Assembly: GCA_023525715.1 (NCBI GenBank)
Contig: CM042009.1
Span: 123,818,819-123,882,818 of the forward strand
DNA length: 64,000 nucleotides
From: Cichorium intybus
Lineage: Eukaryota > Streptophyta > Magnoliopsida > Asterales > Asteraceae
Reading direction: 5' to 3'
Shown here: piece by piece, positions 53,033-64,000 of the stretch
Numbering within the stretch: the stretch's first letter is position 1
Layout of the letters: every line of letters starts with the position of its first letter
Position numbers and translations under genes: made by a program
The notes under the pieces: generated by a model
Told to the model about the DNA's origin: nothing
Database searches by the model: none
Seen by the model: the letters and a program-made list of their open reading frames with translations, nothing else

Positions 53033-56000
53033 TCAACTTTTAACATCTGAGATTTTTGAGCAAACAGGTTTTGTACCAGAAGTGGAGGCAATTGCTTTAT
53101 TTTGTTTCAAATCTCTAAAAGGAGTTTTTCTTTTCACAAGATTTAGGATTTGCTTGGTTTTTGAATTCTCAACAGTGGGTTTTTGAGTTGGTTTTGAAAT
53201 CATCACTGCTGATTTTGGGTTTTGTAGAACTTGTTGTGTAGTTTTGTGAATTGAAACTTTTGATTTTGAAATTTCATTTTCAGGATTGTGTGAAAAAGGA
53301 ACACATTCACAAGATTGCATTAATTCCAATACATCCATCTTCGGAACTGTGGGTTTTTCCACAACTTGAATTTGTTTGTAGTTTCGATTAATGTAAATGT
53401 GATCGTCGTTCTTGAGATTTAGTAAGTGTGACATATTTTCGGGTACTTTCTCTTTTTCAAAACAAAGACGATTATACACGTTGTGGCCGTATAGTTCTTG
53501 TTTCCATATATTTATTTTTACTTCCATTTTCTCATTTAATTCATTCTCGACCATTTTGGATGATGAGTAAAATCCTTCATTTGTAACTGTGGAGTTATCC
53601 TTTTCAAGAAGTTTTTGCAATTCATTATCAATTAGGGATAATCCACCGGGTTTTACAAAAATTGTGTTTTTGAAGTAAGAAACCTTAGGATAGATACATG
53701 CCAAATGGACTAGCCTTTTTGAATTATCCTTGAGATATTGATCGTAAGAGACAGATTCATCTGTGATTTGAAGTTTAAAATTTGAAGTTTCTTTGGTTTC
53801 AAGAATTTTTGTTTCACAATTCATTTTTGTTTTTCCTTTGTCCACCGGAGACATTTGTGAGATGTCTTCGGAGGTCGATTCGGATATTGAGGATGACTTT
53901 AACAAAATCAAAGAGGAACAGTCAATCTCCTCCATGTCCGAATCACTTTCAGAATTCTTTTCAGACAAGTTATTGGCAATTTCTTTTTCTTCTCTTTCAA
54001 TTTGAGGTACAGCCTTATTCAGGATTGGAATTTCTTGAGGCAATATTTTCAACAATTTATCAGCAGTTAGATGTTTTTCCACAGATATCAGGCCATGTTT
54101 ATATGATGGATTAGTAACTTCGGAGCCTGATACTATAGATTCGCATTCATAAGATATACTATCGACTTCCTTTAATTTAAACTCAATAAAAGGCAATAGT
54201 TGTCTATGCTGGACATTACAAACATCGGCTGAATGATAAATTCTTGTAATATGCGCATATAATCGTTTGGCTGTTTCACAAAATATGTTTCTCTGTCTTA
54301 AGATTACATCATGATTGTTTAAAAAATTTTCTCTATTTTCTTCTAACAAGGAGATTCCAAGATTAGATTTCTCTAATGCTAGCTTCAGGTTCTCTACTCT
54401 CCCCCTCAAGCTTAGAAGCTCCTGCTCACTGAGTATTTCTCTATTTTTAGCATCAATGAGTAATTTATGCATGACAAAGCAATCACGAGTTATTTCACTT
54501 ATAATGGGAGCAGATTGAGAAGTAGGAATTTTAAAAGATGAAAGAAGTTTTGATACCTGTTCTGGGATTGTCAAACGATTGTCATTTGCCATCAAGCACA
54601 CTTCCTCATCATCATCCGAAGAGTCTTCAAACCAAGTGTTCAGAGTAGCATCAACAGTTATTTTCAGTCCCTCCGAAGTCAGAAACCCAAGACCCGCAGT
54701 CGCTTCAACCTTCATCAGTTCCTCTTCATTCAACTTCTCCGACGTGTCTTGTAGAAAGCTCTTATCGACATCATAGGCCATGAAAGCACTATGAGATGGC
54801 TTTCTCACTTCGTCATCATCTGAGTCCGAAGACCAAACTTGATATGATCCTTGACGATCATCAGCAGCCATTAAGGCTAGGTCTTTGGTCCTTACTCTAA
54901 CTTCCTCCGTTTTTCTTGCGTAATAGGCTTCATCCTTCACTTGTGGTTTCTTTTCGTTTTGCTTTCGAAGCATGCAGTCTTTTGCGAAATGATTCTTGCC
55001 ATGACAATAATTGCAATCATAGCCAGAATCTCCTGAGATTTTCTTCTCTTCGGACTTTTCTTTGGATGACTCCGAAGCCGATTTTACAGATGGCTTCGGG
55101 GTTGACAGTTTCAAGTTATCTTCCTTTGGAGTGAATATTTCAGGTTTGGGCTTAGAGTTGAAGTTTGATTTGTTAAAGTTTTTCACAAATGGTTTTCTAG
55201 AGTTGTTTTTGAAGAATGGTTTCTTGAATCTTCGATTGTTGGCGGCATAGAGAGCAACAGTATCTCCATTATCATCTACCATGTAGGCCGCAATGTTTTC
55301 ATCACTTGATTCTTCCTCTTCTTTTGACACGAGGGCTAGTGGTCCAGAACTAGCCATTTCGCTTCTTCGACCTACTACATCAGGTTCATGTGATTTTAAT
55401 AGATTATATAGGGCAGCCAGCTTGTATTTCTCGATATTCTCATAGGATTTGACCATGAGCATGATTGGTCTCCATTCCTTGCGAAGACTGTAGAAAAATT
55501 TGATATTTATCTCTTGTTGGCTTCTTGTTTCCCCATACTTATTGAGTGTGTAAATCATGTTACTCAAACGTTCATAACAGGCTTCTAAGGACTCATTTTC
55601 TTCTTGCTTAAAGTTCCCGAAGTCTGCAAGGATTTCTTGAACTTTGCTAGTATGGAGGATTTTATCTCCTCCGAAGCAGAGTTCGAGATTGTCCCACATC
55701 TCCTTTGCAGATTTCGCATCAGCAATGTGGTGGCTGACATCAGGACCCAAGCCACTTCTCAGTTCACGCATGGCCCTCTCGTCGTTTTCCATCTTCTTCA
55801 TATCTGCAGCATTAAGAACAACGGCTTCTTCTCCGTCAGGAACAACGAATCGACCAGCAATGTCTGTGTGTGGACCTTCAGTCACAGACCTCCATAGATC
55901 TTTGTCCAGTCCTATAAGGCAATCTTTCATTCGACCAGCCCAATAATCATAGTAAGAAGTTACTAGAACAGGGGCCTTTGTTGCAGAACCGATGAGGTTT

Positions 56001-56059
56001 GCATAGTTAAGCATATTAGCATAAGTTGCTGTGGAATCAGTCATCTTGATGTATTTCAA
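53033..56059 (-). CDS. gag: Sirevirus gag (1008 aa)
   Basis: An unusually long Gag, as expected for Sireviruses. The N-terminal copia-type capsid region (UBN2-like, about 15-225) includes WAGRMKDCLIGLDKDLW and KEMWDNLELCFGG. One zinc knuckle, CNYCHGKNHFAKDC, lies near 348-361. The region after it is acidic and Ser-rich (ASSDDDEEVCLMAND near 490), followed by a predicted helical, Leu/Glu-rich segment (about 545-600) and a long Lys/Asn/Ser-rich tail. It packages element RNA; the extended C-terminal half is of unknown function. The ATG at 56059 fits the usual distance (about 130 bp) from the primer-binding site. It ends with TGA at 53035-53033. Confidence 0.92.
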   Translation of the reverse strand: MKYIKMTDSTATYANMLNYANLIGSATKAPVLVTSYYDYWAGRMKDCLIGLDKDLWRSVTEGPHTDIAGRFVVPDGEEAVVLNAADMKKMENDERAMRELRSGLGPDVSHHIADAKSAKEMWDNLELCFGGDKILHTSKVQEILADFGNFKQEENESLEACYERLSNMIYTLNKYGETRSQQEINIKFFYSLRKEWRPIMLMVKSYENIEKYKLAALYNLLKSHEPDVVGRRSEMASSGPLALVSKEEEESSDENIAAYMVDDNGDTVALYAANNRRFKKPFFKNNSRKPFVKNFNKSNFNSKPKPEIFTPKEDNLKLSTPKPSVKSASESSKEKSEEKKISGDSGYDCNYCHGKNHFAKDCMLRKQNEKKPQVKDEAYYARKTEEVRVRTKDLALMAADDRQGSYQVWSSDSDDDEVRKPSHSAFMAYDVDKSFLQDTSEKLNEEELMKVEATAGLGFLTSEGLKITVDATLNTWFEDSSDDDEEVCLMANDNRLTIPEQVSKLLSSFKIPTSQSAPIISEITRDCFVMHKLLIDAKNREILSEQELLSLRGRVENLKLALEKSNLGISLLEENRENFLNNHDVILRQRNIFCETAKRLYAHITRIYHSADVCNVQHRQLLPFIEFKLKEVDSISYECESIVSGSEVTNPSYKHGLISVEKHLTADKLLKILPQEIPILNKAVPQIEREEKEIANNLSEKNSESDSDMEEIDCSSLILLKSSSISESTSEDISQMSPVDKGKTKMNCETKILETKETSNFKLQITDESVSYDQYLKDNSKRLVHLACIYPKVSYFKNTIFVKPGGLSLIDNELQKLLEKDNSTVTNEGFYSSSKMVENELNEKMEVKINIWKQELYGHNVYNRLCFEKEKVPENMSHLLNLKNDDHIYINRNYKQIQVVEKPTVPKMDVLELMQSCECVPFSHNPENEISKSKVSIHKTTQQVLQNPKSAVMISKPTQKPTVENSKTKQILNLVKRKTPFRDLKQNKAIASTSGTKPVCSKISDVKS

Positions 56060-56190
56060 CAGGATCTTTTCAGTAAAAACGGGTGGTAGAGAATTGCAAC
56101 AGTTGCGGAAGATTAAATCTGAGAATCGATTCAGATTTGGAGCTGAAGCAAACGAATTCGAACTCTATCAACAGGTTTTTGAGATGACTC

Positions 56191-56202
56191 GCTCTGATAC
56201 CA
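56191..56202 (-). other. Sirevirus primer-binding site
   Basis: Minus strand TGGTATCAGAGC, two bases from the 5' LTR; initiator-Met tRNA type. Confidence 0.92.
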
Positions 56203-56204
56203 CT

Positions 56205-56712
56205 TGTTGGGTGTTGAAATATGAGATAAGATGAACTAATGTAGATATTGAATCAATTACACAATCAATCACTCAAGAATAATGCAACAAAGCTATTTGA
56301 ACAAAGTGATATGAATAACATGTGCCGAATGTTTGATTATAACTTTGGTTTTACAATTGGGTTTTCTATCTGGGAGACATACAATTCTCGTAAGTTAATC
56401 TTGTAATCTCACATTCTACACGGTATGGTTTCACTGATATTTATACTGAATCTGTGATACCAATAGTACAACTTTTACAGAGAATATCTTATCAGTGTAC
56501 TAGCCAATAGGATAGAAGATTCATGCAACACGTATTGTACTATACGCGTGCACACAAAAGACAAGATGACAGGCTGTGAAGTCTTCGGATCCTCTATGCA
56601 TAGCACTTCGGAGTCTTTAGATTTCGGTGTCTTCTCTTGTTTATTCACTTCGGGGTTTCTTCATGGGTAGGACTTCGGATATATCAGCACTTCATCACAA
56701 ATGTTCTCAACA
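56205..56712 (-). repeat. Sirevirus 5' LTR
   Basis: 508 bp, partner of 43035-43542, followed by GTTCC (56713-56717). Confidence 0.95.
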
Positions 56713-56717
56713 GTTCC

Positions 56718-59244
56718 ATTACCTAAAAGTGAGCACATTAGAGGTTCTTTTGGAAATGTTCTTCTCAATAGATATAAGCATCTTTATCCAACTTTGAGAT
56801 AGGTTTTCCTTCATCCTCTAAGTACATGTTCTTAATAAATATATAGTATGACTTAGTTAATGAAGTTTGTTGCAAACTCATTTGATATATTACAACCAAG
56901 TCCATACAAGTTATCAAAATAACTCATTATCTTAAGAACAAAAGGCTCACATTTGTCCTTCCACTATTTTACACTTAAGTAATGTTTGAACTATTTCAAA
57001 ACATTCAACCCTTGCTTGTTATTGGAACCTTTCCTTAAGTTGTTGTATCATGCCATGTGCAAGTAGGTATTCTATTTCCTTCTAAAGGTCCGGAATCATG
57101 CTTGTAAACATAATGCATGATACTTTGATCGGATCATCAACTTGTTTTAACCAAGCATCATGGGTTGGTGTAGGAGTAATAGGTGGTTCATTGGGAGGTG
57201 GAGTGTCAAGCCCATAATCACTATTTTCTTGATTTAAGAATAATTCTCAAATTTAGATTTTAATCGAAGAAACTATTATGGCTTAACTTATCCTTCATAA
57301 GGATAGATCATTGGGAGAAATCATTAGGGTTGGGTGCATTTTGGGACATATACAAAGTTTTAACAAAGTTCATTTAGTATTTTAATTCTTTAATAACTAA
57401 TACCCTTTATGTTTCCAAAACATTAATTATTAAAGGCTAGAATCCAAGTTGTAATACAAGCAAGCGGTTAGGTAACCTTTATCCCATCTACTTAATTCAA
57501 CGAGGTAGGTAACGTTTACCAATTATATCCTATATAACTTCTAGAATTATGGGATCCTTTAAACAATATTTGTTTGGTTGGCATGTTTGATCCCATCTAT
57601 GCCTCGGGTTTCTAATGTTTAGGTGACCTTTATCACAAAAGATACCCGAACAAATCATCCTACTTAAAACGACATGTAGAATTGACAAACACTAACGGTT
57701 AGGTGACCTTTATCCCATTAATGTTGCAAAACTACCTCTAGTATCACAAGACAAGTCCAAATGGTTAGGTGACCTTTATCCCATAAGGGTGTACAAGTGA
57801 CACGTGAGTGTCTTTTAAAAGGATGGCATAGATTTGTATTTCGAAAAGGGATTTGTATGTTTTACAATTCTAGTTTTTTGAAACACATATGGTATCATGT
57901 AGATTGCATGCATTCAATGAACATGGTACCATTTTAGAAAATCATATTTCTTATCAATTGGTTCCTTAAGTTACAAAATCTCCATTTTATTAACTTCTTG
58001 TTTGTGGTCAAAATTGCAACTAATCTTATATATTAAGTTTGGGTTTGAGCACATACATGAGAACCAATTTTAATCCCTAAATAATTGCCAATATTACTTA
58101 GGTTTTGGAGTTTGTATAAATGTATAAAATCTCCATTTTAATTCATTTGATCATTTTTCAAAATCTTGACATTTGTAGGATTTAAAATAAAACCCATTTT
58201 AGTATAATCAAATTTAGCACATCTTATGTTATATATGTCAATTTGAAAAATACAAACTCCTTGATGATTATGCTTTATTATCTAAGATGTCTAGCATGCA
58301 AAAATCTTATTTTCATCAAAACACAAAATAATAAAACCATACAATCATCACATGCATGCAAGGGTGCATAAACATAAGCCAACTAGTTGATATTTCATGT
58401 GAGCCATACATGAAATATCAAGTCCAATCCTAAGGATAAAAAGTGACCAAAAACTCATCCAAATGATCTCCAATTGAGCTACAACTTTGCCAATCTTCTT
58501 ATATCACCAAATGAGACTTGGACCACCCTTTCTTGGCACCATAGCATGAGTTGGGAATTTGTTTTGTGTCTTCCAAACAGGTCCGAAAATAGTAGCCCCA
58601 AAACAGGAGGTTTTTGAATTTTCTTCACTTCTTTCTTGGTCATTTTCATGCTTATACTTGTCAAAACTTAGTGTATATACTAGATATTAAAGTTACTAAC
58701 AAGTATAGCAACAAAATACCAAGATATGAATTTATTTTTATGACTCATATTTGGTCCGAAATGGGCAGCAGCAATGCAGGAAAAATGTTGCTGTTGGGTG
58801 CAATCTTCTCATGCCTTTATCTCCTTCTCTTGTTACATTTTGTGAAAGATATATAAAAATACAACTATTCTAATACTTACAAAATGAATAAAAGAAGGAA
58901 ATAACTAATTACTATTACAAACCATTTGAATAAAAGAATAGATTACAACCATATCGAATTTAAACACAAAACATGCAACACATGGTCCTTGGCTTGTTTA
59001 TGCACCATTTTATCACATAAAATCATAAGAAAATCAACACTTTGTTTTTCTAAGGCAACAATTATGTAACCAAATGCATGCAAACATAAATTTTAGTTGG
59101 TTACATAAAATCATAGTATATATACTTGCATGTTGCCAAAGAAGCCATGCATGAACATTGCATTCAAGAAGATGAACATTCATGGCTTCTAAAAACCAAG
59201 TTTATCCAAATAAACTCATTATCTAACCATGCAGTATACCTATG
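56718..59244 (-). other. Interior of non-coding element 2, 5' part
   Basis: No gene; frames such as 58479-58664 and 58614-58856 lack family features. Four copies of GGTTAGGTGACCTTTATCCC (or close) lie at 57466, 57618, 57696 and 57763. Two further copies lie in the 3' part of the element. Confidence 0.7.
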
Positions 59245-59256
59245 GCTCTGATACCA
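59245..59256 (-). other. Primer-binding site of non-coding element 2
   Basis: Minus strand TGGTATCAGAGC, two bases after the LTR end. Confidence 0.9.
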
Positions 59257-59258
59257 AT

Positions 59259-59543
59259 TGTTGGAAATCAATGTTCATGTAATGGTTTTCAAAACCTTTG
59301 AGTTGCAACGGAAGCATAAAATCATGAAAACCAATTTCACTTCCAAGAGGATCATGCTATATGCATGTAAAGATAAAATGAAAACAAACATGAAGATGAG
59401 TTCAAGATCATACCATTGTGTTCTTGAGCTTGATATAGACGATATATTGATGGCTAGAAACCAAAATAGGTTCCCTCTAAAGTTGATCCACCAACAAGTT
59501 TGGCAACACCAAGAAGATGTTAGTCTTCTACTTGCAAATTATC
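59259..59543 (-). repeat. 5' LTR of non-coding element 2, cut by gypsy insertion
   Basis: Matches 37873-38150 until CTTGCAAATTATC, then breaks exactly at the start of the gypsy LTR. The last five bases (59539-59543, TTATC) should be the gypsy target duplication. The rest of the LTR should reappear beyond the window. Confidence 0.85.
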
Positions 59544-62253
59544 TGTGACAATTGTAAATTTTGGTCAACAGAAGTCAACTGTAGTCAAACGAAGCGTACG
59601 ATAATTTATATGTTGAAAAGTTATTTTCCATAACTTTTGCGATGAATTATTAATATTACAATATTACGTATGCTAAATCAAAACAATTATCGGTTAAAAA
59701 TCGAAAATACGGACAGCAGACTACTGTAGCGTAAAAATTCGATAATCGTAAAATTATTATTTTGAGAATAATAATATTCATAAAACGATCTACTCGTAAA
59801 TACGAAACTGTGGATATATAGAACGTCGAAAACGGAGTTCATATGTGAAAGTTATAACGATTAAACCGCTGTGAACGGATAAATGTACACAGGGTTTGGA
59901 CTCAAAATACAAAATGAGGTGCCTTAAACATCAAATATGAAATAACAATTCATATGATAAGTAACGTAATAATATCTAGTATTTAATTTCAAAGCTAAAT
60001 GCAATCTTAGGTAAAATGTCGAAAATCACGAAAACGGAAGTATACTGCGCTAAAACGCATATTTCGACATCCAACGAGTCAAAATTCAATCAAATTAGAT
60101 GTTTGGAAATGTTTTTATACAAAATAACTATTTAGAACTTCGTTTCGTCAAAAATGAATAAAATTTCACTAAAACGTCACACTATTTTATAAAAATCACA
60201 CATTTTTATAACTACATTGCTATTTTTATAAAAACCACACCACCCTACCCACCACCTACCCTCCCCATCGGCAGTCCCATGAACCCAAGCCATCAAACCA
60301 TGATATTTGGGGTACTATTCATAATCTTAGACCTTGTGTCTAGATTTGATTTTTTTTTAATAAACAATAATAAAGGTAAATCTTGGAAAATCATATATAA
60401 GCTAGTGGCAAGCATTTGAATCACTCAAAACTCTTCAACTCTCCTCTCTCTCTCTCCCTCCCTAAATCCGGCCATCTCCACCACCACAAGCCACCGCCGG
60501 CCACCACCTTCCACCACCGCCGTTCTTCGTTTTCAAGCGTTTTTTCAAATCTTTTGGTAAGTTAGCTTCTTTTAGTGATTTTAAACCTTATTACACCACT
60601 TTTGTCCCATTTACACACACTAACATCTACGTAAACCCGTTGGATAATAGCTTTGTCCAAGGGTCCTCCGGGTCTTAGAACCAAAATCTTCATTCTTTTT
60701 CCAAGGAATCTTAAGATCCACACTCAAGGTGAGTTCATACCCCTCATTTTCTTATTTTCAAACCTTTTTGGGGGAGAATACAAGTTCTTTAACTATATAT
60801 ATTGTTTATTTCAAGTTTATATGAGTTTAAATGATATATATGTTGATTTACACAAGTTTATAAGGTTAGTATTTGGGTAAAAATACCTTTGACATGAAAT
60901 ATAGCTAGATCTTTGTAAGATGTTCATAATGATACAAAATATGTTTGTATAAAAGTTACTAAATTATATATAAAATGAGTAAAATGTTAGATCTTGGACA
61001 AAAATGTTATAACTATGAATTTGGCTTGAAATATGAGTAGATCCATGTATTATGAACACTTTGACATATTAAGTTGTGTAAAAGTTACAAAAACTACAAA
61101 TAAAGTGCACAAAAACACTAGATCTTGAATAGAAACGTTATAAAAACGAAAACTAGTAAAAACTACGTTTTTATAAACAAAGGCACTATTTTCTAGCAAA
61201 AATGGTTATAATCAAGATATTACACTATTTTTGTGAGAAATACCTCAAAAGATGATATTTATAATCATTGAACAAGTTATTTCACTATCGTTCGTAAAAA
61301 TAAGGTTATTACGACGCAATTACTAAAAATAGAATATTATTGGAATAGTTTATGAACAAAAGGTTATTATGACATTTGAACATGACAAAAATAATTATAT
61401 AAAAATATATAATTATTATACTATACTATATTATCATGGGAAAAATGATAATGGACGATTTCATGAGTTTTTACATACAAGACGTACGTAAACAAGTTGA
61501 TTGGAATACATACATTTTTGTGAGATGAATCTTCAAAGTATTTTTATAAGTACCTACTATAAGTCCTGAATTTATATAACCAGAGTCTCGGTAAGAGAGC
61601 GCGATATTTGAGTATTGATCTATACGGGGCTTGACGACCCCGCACCTGAGCTGATAGCTACAGCTTGACCGGCAGGTCTGAGGTGTCCAAATGTCTAACA
61701 TTCTGACGCCTGAAGAACGTCACAGCAGGCCAACTAGTCACAGTATGGTTATATGATATCTCACATGGGAAAATAATCAACTTAATATTTTCATAAATTG
61801 TTTACGTGGAAACACACAATTCAACGAACGTACACTACAGTTTACATATTACATTTTAGTCTTTGGGATTTAAAGACTTGGACATTTTTATGAGAAAATA
61901 TTGGATTTTCTTGGTTTTCAACACTATCGTTTACAAACAAAGGACATTTCTTATACAAAAATCTTATGAACTCACCAACTTAATTGTTGACACTTTTTCA
62001 ACTACTTGTATTCTCAGGAAACTAAAAAGGTAAACCACAAGCTTGGTTGAAGGGACGTTACGACGTCATTTTGCATATTTTGTCATCATTTGTAATTGTA
62101 ATCGAAACATGATACATTGAACTATGTAACATTTGCAATTATGTAATGATGGTTGTTTGCTTGGATTTCACTATTGTGTAACTTTGTTATGATATTGTTC
62201 ATGAAGTCATCCACCCTTGAACGTTTCCGCCAATACGGTTTGAGGGTGTGACA
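59544..62253 (+). repeat. Gypsy 5' LTR (2710 bp)
   Basis: Begins TGTGACAATTG and ends GGGTGTGACA, four bases before the primer-binding site. U3 probably runs to about 60430. The CT- and CCACC-rich segment at about 60440-60530 looks like transcribed R/U5 leader. The short frames inside (for example 60653-60880) are probably chance. Confidence 0.85.
60394..60400 (+). promoter_or_regulatory. Likely TATA box of the gypsy LTR
   Basis: TATATAA in an otherwise mixed context, about 30-40 bp before a CT-rich tract that could hold the start site. Position inferred. Confidence 0.5.
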
Positions 62254-62256
62254 GAT

Positions 62257-62268
62257 TGGTATCAGAGC
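62257..62268 (+). other. Gypsy primer-binding site
   Basis: TGGTATCAGAGC (preceded by GAT), initiator-Met tRNA type. Confidence 0.9.
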
Positions 62269-63085
62269 ATTGTTTATAGTGAACTAAGTATATCAATCCA
62301 TTTAAAGATATACAACTATAAATACAATGGGACTAAAACTCTCGAAAACATTTTCGTACAAGTATACTTTTAAAATTTCAACGATAATTTTTATAAAAGT
62401 ATAAGTACATAGATACACACTAGAATGATATCATAACGAAAACATACAAAAGTGATAAGATGAGTTGAACACTACGGATAGGCCTAAGTGTTTTGATAAT
62501 GATATCTTGGATAAATAGAGCCTGATCAACTGTATTGATCCAAGATATGATTAACGTATACTTAGGAATAATCGTGGTGAACAACAAGTCTGAACACTTA
62601 CAAAAGAAACTAAACATAAAGTTACCAGTAACCAAAGGAACTAAACATAAAGTTACCCTAAACACTTACCAGTAACCAAAGGAACTAAACATAAAGTTAA
62701 AATACTATGGGAGTATTTTAAGACACTATACAACTAAACATAGAAGTTAAAATACTACAGGAGTATTTTATGAATACTACGAAGTCGTACACTTAGAATT
62801 TTCTCTTACACAAATCCCATACCCCTTAGAAATCACCTTACTTATAACAACTTCTGAAGACTTACCAAGACCCATGTACAAAGAAAAACACTAGGACAAA
62901 ACATAAAACAAAAATACTATACGAGTATTTTGTGATACTATAGAACCATACATCTAGACTCTTTATGCACCTACTATACCCCTATCACTACATAGTCGAC
63001 ATAAACGTATAATAGAAACGCCATACTTTGACAACCCTTACCAAGAACTAACCAACGTCAAATCTTGAATCCTTGTGGCAGAATC
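62269..63085 (+). repeat. Gypsy leader with tandem and inverted motifs
   Basis: GGAACTAAACATAAAGTTA recurs near 62637 and 62682, with a related copy near 62606. AATACT(4-5 bases)GAGTATTTT inverted motifs recur near 62701, 62753 and 62921. No coding sequence. Confidence 0.65.
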
Positions 63086-64000
63086 ATGCCACCTCGCCGA
63101 AGAAATAACAGACGCACACCCGTCGAAACCCCCGAAGCGCCTATGATGGACTCGGCGACATTTCAAGCCGCTGTCACGGCAGCCGTGACCGCAGCTGTCG
63201 CCCATATTAACACCAACGGGATAAATGGAAACGGAAGTGGAAACGGCACCAACGATTCCACCAATGGGGAAACATCAAGCCATTCTCGAACGAGCACCTA
63301 CAAAAATTTTGTCAGTTGCAAACTGATAACTTTCCACGGCACCGGTGGTGTCCTGGCCCTCACAAGGTGGATCGAGAAAACCGAGTCGATCTTCGATATC
63401 ACTGCATGTTCAGAAGAAATGAAAGTCAAGTTCGCTGCCTGCACTTTCGCCGAGACGGCTATGTCTTGGTGGAAGGGCCATGTCAAGGCGATGACACTCC
63501 CAGTGGCAAACTCGATAGGCTGGGAGGGATTAAAAACAATGTTGATGAAGGAGTACTGCCCCAGGGGGGAAATCCAAAAGTTGGAACAAGAGCTGTGGAA
63601 CCTCACAATGAAAGGTTCGGATCTAAACGCTTACACAAACCGATTCAACGATCTGGCAACACTCTGCCCAACCATGGTCACACCGGAGTCTGTAAAAGTG
63701 GAACGTTACATCTGGGGATTATCATTACAGATCCAAGGGAATGTGGAAGCCAAAAGTCCTGCCACTTTTGACAGCGCCAAACGATTAGCCCAACGATTAG
63801 TCGATCATGGGATACGCCAGGGAACCATGACTCAAAAGACCGAACAGCCAAGAGAAAAGGATCACAAGAGGAAACCCTGGAACAGGGAGAGAAACCAACC
63901 AAATCAAGATGGTGCGAAAAGACAACAGATTGTGGCAGTTCGTGCCGCCACTATCCCGAACGCCTCAACAACCACCAAACAATACATTGGGACGCTACCC
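63086..64000 (+). CDS. gag: Gypsy gag, partial (open at window end)
   Basis: 305 codons without a stop, starting at ATG 63086 (MPPRRRNNRRTP). An Ala/Thr/Asn/Gly-rich lead is followed by the retrotransposon Gag domain (about residues 75-240). Recognisable parts are LTRWIEKTESIFDI, AMSWWKGHVK, LMKEYCPRGEIQKLEQELWNL and YTNRFNDLATLCP. A basic tail (about 250-290) precedes the zinc knuckle and protease expected beyond the window. Gag forms the particle and binds RNA. Other frames across it are shadows. Confidence 0.95.
   Translation, partial: MPPRRRNNRRTPVETPEAPMMDSATFQAAVTAAVTAAVAHINTNGINGNGSGNGTNDSTNGETSSHSRTSTYKNFVSCKLITFHGTGGVLALTRWIEKTESIFDITACSEEMKVKFAACTFAETAMSWWKGHVKAMTLPVANSIGWEGLKTMLMKEYCPRGEIQKLEQELWNLTMKGSDLNAYTNRFNDLATLCPTMVTPESVKVERYIWGLSLQIQGNVEAKSPATFDSAKRLAQRLVDHGIRQGTMTQKTEQPREKDHKRKPWNRERNQPNQDGAKRQQIVAVRAATIPNASTTTKQYIGTLP

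Larger units (their letters stand above)
43035..56712 (-). mobile_element. Sirevirus (SIRE/Maximus-type copia), 13,678 bp
   Basis: The 508 bp LTRs differ at about six positions by eye and are flanked by the 5 bp duplication GTTCC. Minus-strand order: primer-binding site, a very large gag, pol (protease, integrase, RT, RNase H), a 2.2 kb spacer with hairpins, an envelope-like gene, polypurine tract, 3' LTR. The large gag and extra 3' gene are hallmarks of Sireviruses. Its frames carry several stop codons, so it is probably not autonomous despite its young LTRs. Confidence 0.95.
59544..64000 (+). mobile_element. Ty3/gypsy retrotransposon with 2.7 kb LTR (5' part)
   Basis: Plus-strand order: LTR (59544-62253), primer-binding site, ~820 bp leader, gag from 63086 to the window end. 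The very long LTR and this Gag type suggest the Tekay/Del chromovirus lineage; that cannot be settled without the integrase chromodomain. It is inserted in the LTR of non-coding element 2. Confidence 0.9.

Noticed and set aside
63316..63771. 151-codon plus-strand frame near the right end
   Set aside because: Out-of-frame shadow of the gypsy gag that starts at 63086 and stays open to the window end.

Overview
This window is repeat-rich intergenic DNA from a flowering plant. All five LTR-retrotransposon primer-binding sites match the initiator-methionine tRNA (TGGTATCAGAGC type). The elements are plant lineages: copia, a Sirevirus, Athila-like and large-LTR gypsy. CACTA, MULE, hAT and Helitron DNA transposons and long TA microsatellites fill most of the rest. 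The element mix and sequence style suggest a eudicot, possibly Asteraceae, but that is an impression and was not tested. I found no intact host gene, tRNA, rRNA or CRISPR. Almost all coding sequence belongs to transposons.

Layout, left to right. 1-1816 is the terminal part of a CACTA-type transposon carrying a captured myosin XI exon. It sits inside the zinc knuckle of a minus-strand copia gag, whose 5' part runs to its LTR at 3775-4185. 5255-7340 holds decayed Athila-like gypsy sequence (integrase, then an ORF1-like region). 7760-12564 is a MULE with ~220 bp TIRs and a captured gene fragment, split by a hAT transposon at 8769-12228. About 12986-14088 is a possible inverted-repeat element containing a palindrome array.

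14425-35261 is a stack of at least three Helitrons (C, B, A), all minus strand. Each younger one is inserted 6-8 bp inside the 5' end of the older one, and there is a hint of a fourth. Helitron C also received a non-coding LTR element (16849-24306). Helitron A received a nearly intact copia element (28421-35012) with a 1462-residue polyprotein and ~99% identical LTRs.

From 36914 to 37867 there is a second palindrome array with a 148 bp higher-order period. 37873-59543 is a second non-coding LTR element. It is interrupted by a 13.7 kb Sirevirus (43035-56712) with gag, pol and a broken envelope-like gene, and its 5' LTR is cut by a large gypsy element (59544 to beyond the window) whose gag is open to the last base.

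The nesting gives relative ages. The copia in Helitron A, the Sirevirus and the 59544 gypsy are late arrivals. Helitron C, the Athila remnant and the left copia are older. Target-site duplications were found for most of the complete elements and fix their ends to the base.
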